Positions 8,179-17,121 of a stretch of 64,000 nt of DNA are shown here, piece by piece. The notes beneath the pieces are model-generated. The model was given only the letters and a program-made list of their open reading frames with translations. It did no database searches and had not been told where the DNA came from. Location: assembly GCF_900640115.1 (NCBI RefSeq), contig NZ_CAAAIW010000013.1:1-64000 (forward strand), given 5' to 3'. Numbering within the stretch: the first letter of the stretch is position 1; every line of letters begins with the position of its first letter. Position numbers and translations under genes: made by a program. This stretch comes from Legionella yabuuchiae (GTDB lineage: Bacteria > Pseudomonadota > Gammaproteobacteria > Legionellales > Legionellaceae).

Positions 8179-8793
8179 TTGAACACTCAATCCCCACATT
8201 CTCTTGAAGACGGTATTCACCAGTATGGTTTTCATATTATTGATAATTTCTTAGGTAAATCAGATTATCAGGATATTCTTACTGCTATCGCCACGAAATA
8301 TCAAGCGGGCCACTTTCGCCAGGCTAGAATCGGAAATAATGAAAAAACTCAGCATAAGCGCGCTATTCGTAATGACCAAATCTGCTGGCTTGATTCATGT
8401 TCTGAGTATAGAGGACTGAAAGCCTACATAGCGGCGATCGAGATTATCCGCAATCTACTAAACCAAACATTTTTTTTAAGTCTCGTGGATTTCGAAGCGC
8501 ACTTTGCCGCTTATGCTCCTGGCTCATTTTATAGAAAGCATATCGATCAATTTCTCAATACCCAAGATCGGAAAATCTCATGTGTCTATTACCTAAACTC
8601 CGACTGGCAGCCTGAGCATGGTGGTGAATTATTAATTTACAACCTCCAAGATGAATTACTAGCCACTATTCAACCTGTAGGCAACCGTATGATATGTTTT
8701 AGCAGTGATCTACCCCATGAGGTTCTTCCAACAAAAGCAATTCGATACAGCATTACGGGATGGCTTAAAACACGGTCAGCCATACCCTTTTGA
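8179..8793 (+). CDS. 2-oxoglutarate/Fe(II)-dependent oxygenase (SM-20/prolyl-hydroxylase type)
   Basis: A 204-residue protein with the double-stranded beta-helix oxygenase signature: iron ligands His121 and Asp123 (RKHIDQF), distal His180 (DLPHEVLP), and Arg189 (AIRYSITGW) to bind 2-oxoglutarate. SCVYYLNSDW followed by HGGELLIY is typical of P4H-like and SM-20-like enzymes, which hydroxylate proteins. The frame opens at a TTG (8179) directly after an in-frame TAA; no ATG suits the N terminus and no good ribosome site is visible, so the start is uncertain. The following gene begins 84 bases later with its own promoter. The substrate is unknown; a bacterial translation-factor or host-protein hydroxylase are both possible. 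Confidence 0.8.
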   Translation: MNTQSPHSLEDGIHQYGFHIIDNFLGKSDYQDILTAIATKYQAGHFRQARIGNNEKTQHKRAIRNDQICWLDSCSEYRGLKAYIAAIEIIRNLLNQTFFLSLVDFEAHFAAYAPGSFYRKHIDQFLNTQDRKISCVYYLNSDWQPEHGGELLIYNLQDELLATIQPVGNRMICFSSDLPHEVLPTKAIRYSITGWLKTRSAIPF

Positions 8794-8820
8794 AAGGCTC
8801 CCTCTCTGTCGATAAAACAC

Positions 8821-8848
8821 TTGACCCTTTCTTTCATATAACTATAGA
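8821..8848 (+). promoter_or_regulatory. Promoter candidate of the 8878 gene
   Basis: TTGACC (8821-8826) and TATAGA (8843-8848) are separated by 16 bases, 28 bases upstream of the preferred ATG. Both hexamers match consensus at 5 or fewer positions; predicted only. Confidence 0.35.
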
Positions 8849-8877
8849 CTCTAGTTGAGGTGTTGCCGGAGAAAGGG

Positions 8878-10473
8878 ATGGGGTGGTTATCGAATGTTAT
8901 ACGTTGGGGAAAAAGGATTTGGCGCAAAGACTCACTCACCGCTATATCTGCTTACTCCTATCAAACCATGCACTATCTCTTTGAACAAGGCAAAGCCCTC
9001 CCTGCTTTTACGAAATCTTTTATCGATCACGCGTCCACAAGAACTGTTGCTAACCACTTATTTAGAATTGCTTATGAAGACGTAATTCCGCTGGTTTTAG
9101 TCACCTATGGTACTGACTTAATTCATGCTCAATGCAATACGTATATAGCAGATGAAGATGAGCAATCTTCTGCAACCACTATATTTATTCTAAAATCATC
9201 TTTGCATCTTCTTGAGACTGCCACCTGGATCTTTAAGGTACGTAAACAAACCCAACTGTTTGTTCGTACCGCAATTGTTACTTTAGAAGCGCCCCTGTTA
9301 TTTAATAAAAATCGCTCATCTCCAGTCATGACCGTTTGTACAGAAGCACATTGCTCAACATTACGTTTTGTCCAAGGATCATTGCGTGATATCGTCACTT
9401 ATTACTCAACCGAGCTCGCCATCTCTTCACTCCGATACCTTCCAGTTGCTGGAAACACATTGGCTTCATTCCTGTTGACTTATCATAATGGCCGCTACTT
9501 GGTATCGGTTGCTTTACCGGAAATGTGCAATCGGCATCAGGTGCTTTATTTGCGCCAGCATTCAGAATTAGCGTTCTCTCTAGGTATTGGACATGCCATA
9601 AGTTCAAGAACAGTTAATTTTTTGCTCGAAGTTCTAACTAAAATTCCAGCCTCTTACTATGCCAGTAGTGTCGAGCAACTTATATTCATCTTCCATATGA
9701 ATGTAGCGGCCCATTTAACTCTGCCTAATCCTCCCAAGGCTTTAACTCGAACCATACGAGATCCCATCCACTTATTTCAGTCAACGATCGGCTTCGTATT
9801 CGATGCTTTGCTCGTTGGATTGAAAACAAAAATCCCTTCTCTTTTACCCAATCAACAACCAGGAGGTTTAATACAAACAATCAAACGTGCTCCCTGGAGA
9901 GAAATCAGAAACATTCACCTATGGATAACATCGAATTCTAATGCAAGGATATTTTTGCCAAAATTATTGCACGATCTACCCTCCTTTCTTAATGATCCTA
10001 TCATAAAATCTAATTGGCCTGCGCTCCAACAATCAATGCTAAGTTTATTAAACACCATTGAGTCATTAAATCAAAGCCGTACAATAAGATGGTTAAGCTA
10101 TACTCCCAATGTAACGAGCCGCTTAAATGAAACCATGACGGGTACACCTAGATTGATAACCACCGTAGCTCTACAACTCTTTACCGATCCTGAGTTTATG
10201 AGGTTTGCCACAAGGTTAAAAAACCAGTTAGAAGAATTACAAATGCAGAGCTCGTTCAGACTAATCCCTGAAGAAGATTATATTTTAGTGGATCGTGAGG
10301 AAAGATCACCGACAACGAATAGTCCTATGGCTTTTTATTCCTCACATCGATTGCATGGCGAGGAAACGGAATCAAACGCTTCATCGGATGAATGGAAATT
10401 TGTAGATTCGGAAGGTTGGGTGCATATAGAAGGAGTGAATGATTCAACCCATGTTCATCTTAGACCTCGGTGA
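8878..10473 (+). CDS. Large hypothetical protein with acidic C-terminus, candidate effector
   Basis: A 531-residue protein of no family I recognise. The ATG at 8878 is preferred over the GTG at 8860 because GGAGA lies 6 bases before it. The protein is rich in helices with several moderately hydrophobic stretches (for example SLRYLPVAGNTLASFLL and SVEQLIFIFHMNVAAHL) that may be buried helices rather than membrane spans. The last 60 residues are polar and acidic (HGEETESNASSDEWKFVDSE), resembling the Glu-rich C-terminal translocation signals of Dot/Icm substrates. Its 3' end overlaps the convergent Nudix gene by 19 bases. Secretion is an inference; function unknown. Confidence 0.6.
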   Translation: MGWLSNVIRWGKRIWRKDSLTAISAYSYQTMHYLFEQGKALPAFTKSFIDHASTRTVANHLFRIAYEDVIPLVLVTYGTDLIHAQCNTYIADEDEQSSATTIFILKSSLHLLETATWIFKVRKQTQLFVRTAIVTLEAPLLFNKNRSSPVMTVCTEAHCSTLRFVQGSLRDIVTYYSTELAISSLRYLPVAGNTLASFLLTYHNGRYLVSVALPEMCNRHQVLYLRQHSELAFSLGIGHAISSRTVNFLLEVLTKIPASYYASSVEQLIFIFHMNVAAHLTLPNPPKALTRTIRDPIHLFQSTIGFVFDALLVGLKTKIPSLLPNQQPGGLIQTIKRAPWREIRNIHLWITSNSNARIFLPKLLHDLPSFLNDPIIKSNWPALQQSMLSLLNTIESLNQSRTIRWLSYTPNVTSRLNETMTGTPRLITTVALQLFTDPEFMRFATRLKNQLEELQMQSSFRLIPEEDYILVDREERSPTTNSPMAFYSSHRLHGEETESNASSDEWKFVDSEGWVHIEGVNDSTHVHLRPR

Positions 10474-11042
10474 AGTTGAAACCAATATAAGGCTAACAAC
10501 GTCGCTCCATCTCTTATGGTCGCATTCTCTATCAACTCAAATGCTTTCTTCTTAGAAATTATATGAGTTTTTATCACTTCATCATCGACACCATAAATTC
10601 CAGGCTGAGGAATTTCCTCTACTTCAGAGTAGAATAAGTGTGACTTTTCAGAGAGCATTCCGGGACTTTTGTAAACTTGCGTAATGGAAAGCAACCGGTC
10701 AGCGCTCATTCCCGTTTCTTCGTAAACTTCCTTACGAGCCGTTTCTTCAGGGGTTTCACCCTCCTCAATAGTTCCGGCTACGCATTGAAATAGAAAAGGG
10801 TTTTCATCAGCAGCATTCGCAAAGACGCCTGGGCGAAATTCTTCGCAAAACACAAAGCTATCAATCTTAGGTGCGTAAAGAAGAACGTGCACCGAGTCAG
10901 AGGTCACAACCACTTCTCGTGATTGACAGATTGGTGACGATTGATTCGGGTTAGGATTAGAAAGTTCAAAGGTGTATTGGCGTAACTGCAAGTAGCCATC
11001 GTATTCGGTTTTTTGCGAAACTACGTGAACCTTATCGTTCAT
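10455..11042 (-). CDS. Nudix hydrolase, ADP-ribose pyrophosphatase-like
   Basis: A 195-residue protein with a Nudix box at residues 90-112 (GTIEEGE then KEVYEETGM). The usual Arg of the REUXEE core is replaced by Lys104; the metal-binding glutamates 105, 108 and 109 are intact. The stretch VYKSPGMLSEKSHLFY, about 15 residues after the box, is the pattern of ADP-ribose and GDP-mannose pyrophosphatases of the NudF/NudK group, which hydrolyse sugar nucleotides to a sugar phosphate and NMP. The protein is soluble and the gene monocistronic. It overlaps the convergent 8878 gene at the 3' end. The sugar-nucleotide substrate cannot be fixed from sequence. Confidence 0.8.
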   Translation of the reverse strand: MNDKVHVVSQKTEYDGYLQLRQYTFELSNPNPNQSSPICQSREVVVTSDSVHVLLYAPKIDSFVFCEEFRPGVFANAADENPFLFQCVAGTIEEGETPEETARKEVYEETGMSADRLLSITQVYKSPGMLSEKSHLFYSEVEEIPQPGIYGVDDEVIKTHIISKKKAFELIENATIRDGATLLALYWFQLHRGLR

Positions 11043-11152
11043 AATCTCATCCTTAGTTTATGACCAGATACTTCAAAATAATACCGCTAAACTGTTACTG
11101 CACGTCCACCTTGTCGCCCAGGAGAGAGCAGTTACGCTAAACACTTAATACC

Positions 11153-12550
11153 CTATTTCTTTTTTAATTTTTTAATATGTTTAATCAAACGTTTTTTATG
11201 TTTAATCTGTCGTTCAGATAATTTATTTCGTTTATGTTTGTATGGATTTTCCCCACCTTTAAATTCAATTTTAAGAGGTGTTCCAACCAAATTAAGTTGT
11301 TCAGTAAACGAATTGATTAAGTATCGCTTGTAACTATTGGGCAAAGAGTCGAGTTGATTGCCATGGATCACAATGATAGGAGGATTATGACCACCTGCAT
11401 GAGCATATCGTAACTTAATGCGTCGTCCTTTAACGAGCGGAGGTGGATGTTGTGCTACAAAGTCTTGAAGAAGTCTAGTTAATTTGGGCGTAGAAAAAGA
11501 TTGCATGGCTGAAGAATAGGCTTGGCCAATATCTTTAAAGAGATTCCCTACCCCAGTTCCATGCAACGCAGAAATAAAACGAATCTTGGCAAATTGCGCG
11601 AATTGTAACCGGCGATTAATCTCTGCTTTGACATGGTCTTTATGATCTTCATCGAGTCCATCCCATTTATTAATCGCGATAACCAGCGCTTTTCCTGCCT
11701 CAATGATAAATCCTAATAAATGCAAATCTTGATCGGTTAGGCCTTCTTTCGCATCCACGAGCAAGAGGCATACTTGAGATTCTTTAATCGCTTGCAAGGT
11801 CTTAATGATTGAAAACTTTTCAATTTTTTCATCAATACGGCCGCGTCGCCTAACCCCTGCGGTATCAATTAAAATATAGTTTTGCTCATCTCGCTCAAAC
11901 GGAATGGCAACGCTATCGCGAGTTGTGCCCGGCATGTCATAAACTACAACGCGCTCTTCGCCAAGTATACGATTGATTAAAGTGGATTTACCGACATTAG
12001 GCCGACCAATAAACGCGATTTTAATAGCATCACTATCTTCGATGGTTTCTGAGTCAATTTCAGAAAACTCTTGTGTAACGATAGATAATAAGCTCCCTAT
12101 CCCACGATTATGTGCTGCTGAAATGGCATGCACTTCAGAAAATCCGAGCGTTTGAAACTCTGCGCGAGCCACATCTTCATTAATACCATCGGTTTTATTG
12201 ACAATCAAATGAACAGATTTATTAATTTTTCTTAATCGAGAAGCAATATCAACATCAACAGGAGTGAGTCCGTCGCGACCATCGACCAGAAAGAAAATGA
12301 TGTCCGATTCAGTTAGAGCTATATCAGATTGCTTCGACATTAGTGCATCGACATCTAGATCCTCAACGCCAATTCCACCGGTATCCACAACGATAAACGG
12401 TTTATTGTTGAATACAGCATCGCCATATTGTCTATCACGAGTGAGGCCAGGATAGTCTGCGACCAATGCATCCTGGGTATGTGTTAACCGATTAAATAGT
12501 GTGGATTTTCCAACATTAGGACGCCCAACTAACGCGATTACAGGGATCAT
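11153..12550 (-). CDS. der: Ribosome-assembly GTPase Der (EngA)
   Basis: A 465-residue protein with two consecutive Era-like GTPase domains and a C-terminal KH-like domain, the unique architecture of Der. The first G domain has [19 protein letters not shown] and NKTD; the second has [19 protein letters not shown] and NKWD. The C terminus ends in a Lys/Arg-rich tail (KHIKKLKKK) for rRNA contact. Der acts in 50S subunit maturation and is essential in most bacteria. It is the last gene of the minus-strand run hisS-yfgM-bamB-der, with only 3 bases between bamB and its start. Length and order are standard for gammaproteobacteria. Confidence 0.97.
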   Translation of the reverse strand: MIPVIALVGRPNVGKSTLFNRLTHTQDALVADYPGLTRDRQYGDAVFNNKPFIVVDTGGIGVEDLDVDALMSKQSDIALTESDIIFFLVDGRDGLTPVDVDIASRLRKINKSVHLIVNKTDGINEDVARAEFQTLGFSEVHAISAAHNRGIGSLLSIVTQEFSEIDSETIEDSDAIKIAFIGRPNVGKSTLINRILGEERVVVYDMPGTTRDSVAIPFERDEQNYILIDTAGVRRRGRIDEKIEKFSIIKTLQAIKESQVCLLLVDAKEGLTDQDLHLLGFIIEAGKALVIAINKWDGLDEDHKDHVKAEINRRLQFAQFAKIRFISALHGTGVGNLFKDIGQAYSSAMQSFSTPKLTRLLQDFVAQHPPPLVKGRRIKLRYAHAGGHNPPIIVIHGNQLDSLPNSYKRYLINSFTEQLNLVGTPLKIEFKGGENPYKHKRNKLSERQIKHKKRLIKHIKKLKKK

Positions 12551-12553
12551 AGG

Positions 12554-13711
12554 TTAGCTCACCGCCAGTTGATTTAATAATCCGTTGCCAGTCATTACAT
12601 ACAAGTTATGGTCAGAGACAATTGGACCAGTATAAATTGGGCCATTTAATTGCTTACGGGATACAAATTCGCCATTCTGTGTGGACAGAACGTGCAAAAG
12701 CCCTGTTTTGTCACCGATGAATAACCGATTTCCCATCAACACGGGTTCTGTTAGCGACCTTGCTTTTAAAGCTGGTTGCTTCCAGCGGACGTTACCATTT
12801 TTTAGATCGAACGCCCAAATTACATCATCACTATCCGCTAAATAAAGCGCCTGTTCGTCCAACGCTATATTTTTATAAGTTGATGCCGGCTTACGCCATA
12901 TAAATTGGCCATCGACTAAGGAGAATGCACCCACATAGCCTTGGTAAGTGGCAAGGTAAGCAACACTACCCCGTACAATAGGATCGGCATCAATATCAAC
13001 TAAACGTTCTACGTCGCTTGAGCCACTGGCATAGGCAATACCGCGTTGCCACAACAAGGCTCCTGTTTGAAGATCAACGGCATCAAGCTTACCATCCGAG
13101 TAGCCAACAAGGGCTAACTTATCAAGAACAACGGGTGTAGAGCTCGCTTTCAATACTAAGTTCGGAGCGCCATGGTCGACTATCCAGTCTTTCGATCCTT
13201 TATGTAAATCTAAACCATACAAATGCCCGTCTACGGTTTTAACCAGAACTTTATTATGTGCAATAACCGGTTTTGCCAGCGCATCCCCTGAAACTTCAGT
13301 CTTCCAAATTTGCTTTCCATTCGTTTGATCAAGCAATACGACGTTTGCCGTGTTCGTTCCAACAACAAGATAACCTTGACCAATTGCAGGTCCACTTATG
13401 ATTTTTTCTTTTAATTGAGTGACCCATAAAGGTTTTGAAGTTGTTTTATCAATGGCTTGAATTAAGCCACTATTATCTGCTGTATATACAATATGATCTT
13501 GGATAACAGGTTTTAATTTCAAATACATCGAGGATTTTGATCCCGTTCCAATAGAAGCGGACCATTTCTCTTTAAGTGTTACTTTAGACTTAATAGGTTC
13601 TAGTGTTTCTGGTTTGGGAGTATTGTCTTTCCCAAGCATATAATCATCGACTTTCGAACATCCTGGTAGAATAAGAACCATACTCAAAAGCATTAAACTT
13701 TTCTTGATCAT
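12554..13711 (-). CDS. bamB: Outer-membrane assembly lipoprotein BamB
   Basis: A 385-residue lipoprotein: signal MIKKSLMLLSMVLILPGC with the lipidated Cys in LPGC. A beta-propeller follows, built from PQQ-type blades such as GLIQAIDKTTSKPLWV, VVLLDQTNGKQIW, HLYGLDLHKGSKDW and KLDAVDLQTGALLW. BamB is a periplasmic subunit of the BAM complex that scaffolds BamA during insertion of outer-membrane proteins. It lies between yfgM and der as in Escherichia coli. The Pro at -2 of the lipobox is slightly unusual but tolerated. Length is close to the family norm of about 390. Confidence 0.95.
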   Translation of the reverse strand: MIKKSLMLLSMVLILPGCSKVDDYMLGKDNTPKPETLEPIKSKVTLKEKWSASIGTGSKSSMYLKLKPVIQDHIVYTADNSGLIQAIDKTTSKPLWVTQLKEKIISGPAIGQGYLVVGTNTANVVLLDQTNGKQIWKTEVSGDALAKPVIAHNKVLVKTVDGHLYGLDLHKGSKDWIVDHGAPNLVLKASSTPVVLDKLALVGYSDGKLDAVDLQTGALLWQRGIAYASGSSDVERLVDIDADPIVRGSVAYLATYQGYVGAFSLVDGQFIWRKPASTYKNIALDEQALYLADSDDVIWAFDLKNGNVRWKQPALKARSLTEPVLMGNRLFIGDKTGLLHVLSTQNGEFVSRKQLNGPIYTGPIVSDHNLYVMTGNGLLNQLAVS

Positions 13712-13747
13712 TTTAATTTTTCTAACCTCTAAAACTTATATTTGGCA

Positions 13748-14422
13748 TTAAGTTGTTTGCTTCAATTCTTCGTTTGTGTTTAAAGAATGAGTATAGGCAA
13801 CTAACTCATTGGTTTTCATTTCAAGAAACAGATTACCTATTCCTTGCGATTGAGACTCATTCATTGCTTTGCGATAAGCGGCCACTGCTTGCGGATACTT
13901 GCCTGTTGCGGCATAAATATCCCCTCTAAGTTCATCAATAACAGGTTTGTAAGAAGCATCAACAACCGAGTCTAGCTTGTCCAATGCTTTGTCATTTTGA
14001 TCTTGGGACAATAGGATTCTTGCTAGCCGAATTCTTGCGACTTGTTGTAATGCTGGCATGTGAGATTTACTGGCAACATGCTGAAGTTGTTCCTCAGCCT
14101 GTTTGAACTTACTGTTTGTAACGAATAGTTTTGCTAAAGTCATTCGCGCAGCATCAGCATAAACCGTATCAGTATACTCTTTAATCAGCTGGTTCGCATA
14201 AGAATGTATTTTTTTAGTGTCTTTATTTGAAAAGGCAACCATCAAATGTTCATAGGCATTCGAGGCTTGCAGTGTTCTTTTGTCCTGATGCCAAGACCAA
14301 TATTTGTAACCAGCTATTGCCAATAAAATTAAAGATATTGTGACGATAATAATATTGCTATATCGTTTCCACCAACGTTTAATGGCTTCTATTTGTTCTT
14401 CTTCTGTCATGTATACCGACAT
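13748..14422 (-). CDS. yfgM: YfgM-family SecYEG-associated TPR protein
   Basis: A 224-residue inner-membrane protein. It has a short cytoplasmic N terminus (MSVYMTEEEQIEAIKRWW), one membrane helix (IIIVTISLILLAIAGY, about residues 24-40) and a periplasmic tetratricopeptide domain (repeated ARMTLAKLF, QQVARIRLARILL, DELRGDIYAATGKYPQAVAAY). In E. coli YfgM is an ancillary subunit of the SecYEG translocon and cooperates with periplasmic chaperones. The neighbours hisS upstream and bamB downstream are the conserved context. Spacing to hisS is 14 bases, so the genes are likely co-transcribed. Confidence 0.92.
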   Translation of the reverse strand: MSVYMTEEEQIEAIKRWWKRYSNIIIVTISLILLAIAGYKYWSWHQDKRTLQASNAYEHLMVAFSNKDTKKIHSYANQLIKEYTDTVYADAARMTLAKLFVTNSKFKQAEEQLQHVASKSHMPALQQVARIRLARILLSQDQNDKALDKLDSVVDASYKPVIDELRGDIYAATGKYPQAVAAYRKAMNESQSQGIGNLFLEMKTNELVAYTHSLNTNEELKQTT

Positions 14423-14436
14423 GTGACACTCCTGCC

Positions 14437-15702
14437 CTATTGTATATACTGTATTAAATCGTCTTGTAGGATGACTTTCTGTTCACCTTCTTGACGCAAA
14501 TCTTTAACACCAATGGCGTTATTACTTAATTCCTCTTCTCCAAGAATTAAAGCGAATCGTGCGCCACTCTTATCCGCCTTTTTAAATTGACTTTTAAAGC
14601 TACCGCCGCTGGTATTTACGATAACTTGCGCAGTGGGTGCATCATTGCGCAAATTCTCTGCTAAAGCAAGCGCACGCTCAATAGCTTTTCTTCCATCAGC
14701 AATAAAAAATGCGAGTGGTGTTTCGCGCTCAACTAGTTCAACGGATAATATTTTTTGTAGCAGGACCAAGCGCTCGACGCCTATTGCAAATCCTATTCCG
14801 GGAGTAGGCTTGCCCCCAATTAATTCAATTAACTTATCGTAGCGCCCACCTGCACACACCGTGGCTTGGCTACCTAATTTATCCGTAACCCATTCAAAAA
14901 CGGTATGGCCATAGTAATCCAGACCTCTAACCAAAGTGGGATTGATTGCGAACTCTATCCCAAGTGAGTTTAACCCTGTACAGAATGAATCAAAATGTTG
15001 CTTGCTTTCAGGCCCTAACTCATCAATTAATTTAGGTGCTTTAGCAATCAAGTTCTGCATAGTTGAGTTTTTGCTATCTAGAATACGCAATGGATTTCTT
15101 TCCAATCGCCGTTTACTGTCTTCATCTAATTGATCGTAATGCGCTTTAAAATAAGCGACTAATTTGTCCCGATATCTCTGACGCTCTTCCAATTCACCTA
15201 GAGAGTTAATTTCAAGTGTTACAGCATTTTGAATACCCAGTTGGGTCCAAAACCGTTTACAGATTAATATTAACTCTAATTCAATATCAACCCCGCCAAT
15301 TCCTAATGCTTCAACACCAAGCTGAACGAATTGTCGATATCGGCCTTTCTGTGGCTTCTCATGACGAAACATTGGACCGTAATACCAAAGCTTTTGCTGC
15401 TGATTGTGTAATAATCCATGTTCCAGGCATGCTCGGACACAACCAGCCGTCCCCTCTGGTCTTAAAGTAAGACTATCTCCGTTTAAATCTATGAAGGTAT
15501 ACATTTCCTTTTCAACAATATCCGTCACTTCCCCAATCGTGCGCTTAAATAATTGGGTACTTTCTACGATTGGAAAGCGAATTTCTTGATAACCATATCG
15601 ATTTAAGCAGGTTGAAAAGGTATACTCAAGATATTGCCATAAGTGGGTTTCATCCGGTAGAACATCATTCATTCCACGAATAGCTTGAATTTTCTCACTC
15701 AC
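14437..15702 (-). CDS. hisS: Histidyl-tRNA synthetase
   Basis: A 421-residue class II aminoacyl-tRNA synthetase charging tRNA-His. Visible signatures are motif 2 (YYGPMFRHEKPQKGRYRQF), the RPEGTAGCVRACLEHG loop, histidine-specific LVRGLDYYGHTVFE and CAGGRYDKL, and motif 3 GIGFAIGVERL. The anticodon-binding domain is C-terminal (VNTSGGSFKSQFKKADKSGA). Length matches the bacterial enzyme (about 424). Its start overlaps the end of rodZ by 8 bases. In many gammaproteobacteria ispG lies between rodZ and hisS; it is absent here. Confidence 0.97.
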   Translation of the reverse strand: MSEKIQAIRGMNDVLPDETHLWQYLEYTFSTCLNRYGYQEIRFPIVESTQLFKRTIGEVTDIVEKEMYTFIDLNGDSLTLRPEGTAGCVRACLEHGLLHNQQQKLWYYGPMFRHEKPQKGRYRQFVQLGVEALGIGGVDIELELILICKRFWTQLGIQNAVTLEINSLGELEERQRYRDKLVAYFKAHYDQLDEDSKRRLERNPLRILDSKNSTMQNLIAKAPKLIDELGPESKQHFDSFCTGLNSLGIEFAINPTLVRGLDYYGHTVFEWVTDKLGSQATVCAGGRYDKLIELIGGKPTPGIGFAIGVERLVLLQKILSVELVERETPLAFFIADGRKAIERALALAENLRNDAPTAQVIVNTSGGSFKSQFKKADKSGARFALILGEEELSNNAIGVKDLRQEGEQKVILQDDLIQYIQ

Positions 15703-16261
15703 TCACGCTCTCCGATTTGCTATAGTGTGAACCGGAGGATAGTAGTGATCTCATTTTTGATAAATCCGTCAATCGAACCTCCGTACCGGATTGATTCTCT
15801 ACAGCCTTGCTCTCAGAGTTGGTTGTAAAAAGACGCTCATTATCTTTATTTTTATGCCACCAGAGGGAAACTGCGATAATAACCCCTGCAGCAATGGCAA
15901 TGGTTAACCACTTAACTGCATGTTCAGCTCGATATGAAGCATGTCTACGACTTTGCCATAATGCGGCTTTGTCACTTTTTTTCTCGGTTTTACCTAGCCG
16001 ATTAAATGCGATAAGTAGAGGAGCTGAGTCAACCTCTAATAACTTTGAATAGGCACGAATATAGCCTTTAATAAAAACAGGCTCAGGCATATTTTCATAG
16101 TCATCTTCTTCTAATAATTCGATCACACGAACTCGCAAGTGTAGCTTACTAGCAACGTATTCTCTGCTAAACCCTTTTAATTCTCTTACGGCAGCTAATT
16201 GCGACCCTGGCATATCCTCGATATGTTCTTCTGTTTCTTCAATGGTTGTTATTGTAGTCAT
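15695..16261 (-). CDS. rodZ: RodZ-like cytoskeletal protein, short form
   Basis: A 188-residue bitopic membrane protein. An N-terminal Xre-type helix-turn-helix of the RodZ/YfgA type (LAAVRELKGFSREYVASKLH, then EPVFIKGYIRAYSKLLEVD) is followed by a basic linker. Then come one transmembrane helix (WLTIAIAAGVIIAVSLWW, about 118-135) and only about 50 periplasmic residues. RodZ links MreB to the elongasome. The usual C-terminal beta domain (DUF4115) of RodZ, which makes the E. coli protein 337 residues, is missing; the C terminus is Ser-rich. It overlaps pilW upstream and hisS downstream, so it is tightly coupled in the operon. Confidence 0.85.
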   Translation of the reverse strand: MTTITTIEETEEHIEDMPGSQLAAVRELKGFSREYVASKLHLRVRVIELLEEDDYENMPEPVFIKGYIRAYSKLLEVDSAPLLIAFNRLGKTEKKSDKAALWQSRRHASYRAEHAVKWLTIAIAAGVIIAVSLWWHKNKDNERLFTTNSESKAVENQSGTEVRLTDLSKMRSLLSSGSHYSKSESVSE

Positions 16262-17009
16262 TTTTTGCTCCGGAATTGTCAGAGAATGTATTTAATTGTA
16301 ACAAGCGTTGGTTGTAATTGCTTTCAAGTTCTGATTGGCCTAAATTTCCCGCAGCTTGAGCGGCAATTCTTAACATGCTTTTATCATTGAATGCGAGTTT
16401 AGAATATTTTTTTAAATTGGCCAGTACTTCCTGGTACTGATTTTGTTTCATTTCTATATTAACCAATTCATATAAGGATTGTTTGCGCGAAGGATCTTGC
16501 TCAAGGGCTCGCGCAAAGTATTGTTTAGCTTTGGCATAATCTGGGATCTCTAGCGCACAAAGCCCTGCGTTTTCATAAGCGCCAGCTGTATTTTCATATT
16601 TAACATCTTTGACGGCTTTGGTGAAATATTCTTCAGCCACCTTATATTCGCCTTGGCGACATAAAAAAGTACCATAGTTATTAAGCTGTGCCCCACTACC
16701 AGGTGCAAGAGACATGGCTTTTTTGTAATAACTGCGAGCTTCGTTTATATCGCCAGTTTTTTCCAGAAAATAGGCCATTGCCGCATTGACCCCTGGGGAG
16801 TTAGGGGCTTGTGATAACGCCATTAGCAATTTGCGCTTAGCTCGTGGGGGATTTCCTTGCTTTAAATAAGCGAGCCCTAATTGCATATTGAAAGAAGCGG
16901 CATCAGCACGATTGTATTCTTTACCCATTGGTTCATCTGCCGGTTCTTTGTTCTGTTGGCAAGCTGCTAATAATAAGGCTGTGATGATGAACAATAGAAG
17001 CTTTTTCAA
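16239..17009 (-). CDS. pilW: Type IV pilus biogenesis/stability lipoprotein PilW (PilF)
   Basis: A 256-residue outer-membrane lipoprotein: signal MKKLLLFIITALLLAAC with lipobox LAAC. About six tetratricopeptide repeats follow (NMQLGLAYLKQGNPPRAKRK, NAAMAYFLEKTGDINEARSY, NNYGTFLCRQGEYKVAEEYF, YENAGLCALEIPDYAKAKQY). PilW/PilF is the pilotin that places the PilQ secretin in the outer membrane and is needed for stable type IV pili. It lies between rlmN and rodZ as in Pseudomonas and E. coli, and its 3' end overlaps rodZ by 23 bases. The pilus motor genes pilB, pilC and pilD are elsewhere in this window (46-50 kb). Confidence 0.92.
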   Translation of the reverse strand: MKKLLLFIITALLLAACQQNKEPADEPMGKEYNRADAASFNMQLGLAYLKQGNPPRAKRKLLMALSQAPNSPGVNAAMAYFLEKTGDINEARSYYKKAMSLAPGSGAQLNNYGTFLCRQGEYKVAEEYFTKAVKDVKYENTAGAYENAGLCALEIPDYAKAKQYFARALEQDPSRKQSLYELVNIEMKQNQYQEVLANLKKYSKLAFNDKSMLRIAAQAAGNLGQSELESNYNQRLLQLNTFSDNSGAKNDYNNNH

Positions 17010-17121
17010 CCCTAGCTCTCAGTGTATATAAATTGGTGGGTCATTATAACCATGATTTAAACTGCATTCCAGGGGGAATGATCTCATAGCAAAAAAAGAT
17101 ATGGCAGTTTATTTCTAGCGA

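Noticed and set aside
8670-8939. 89-codon minus-strand frame over the oxygenase 3' end
   Set aside because: It overlaps two well-supported plus-strand genes and lacks a start signal or family features.
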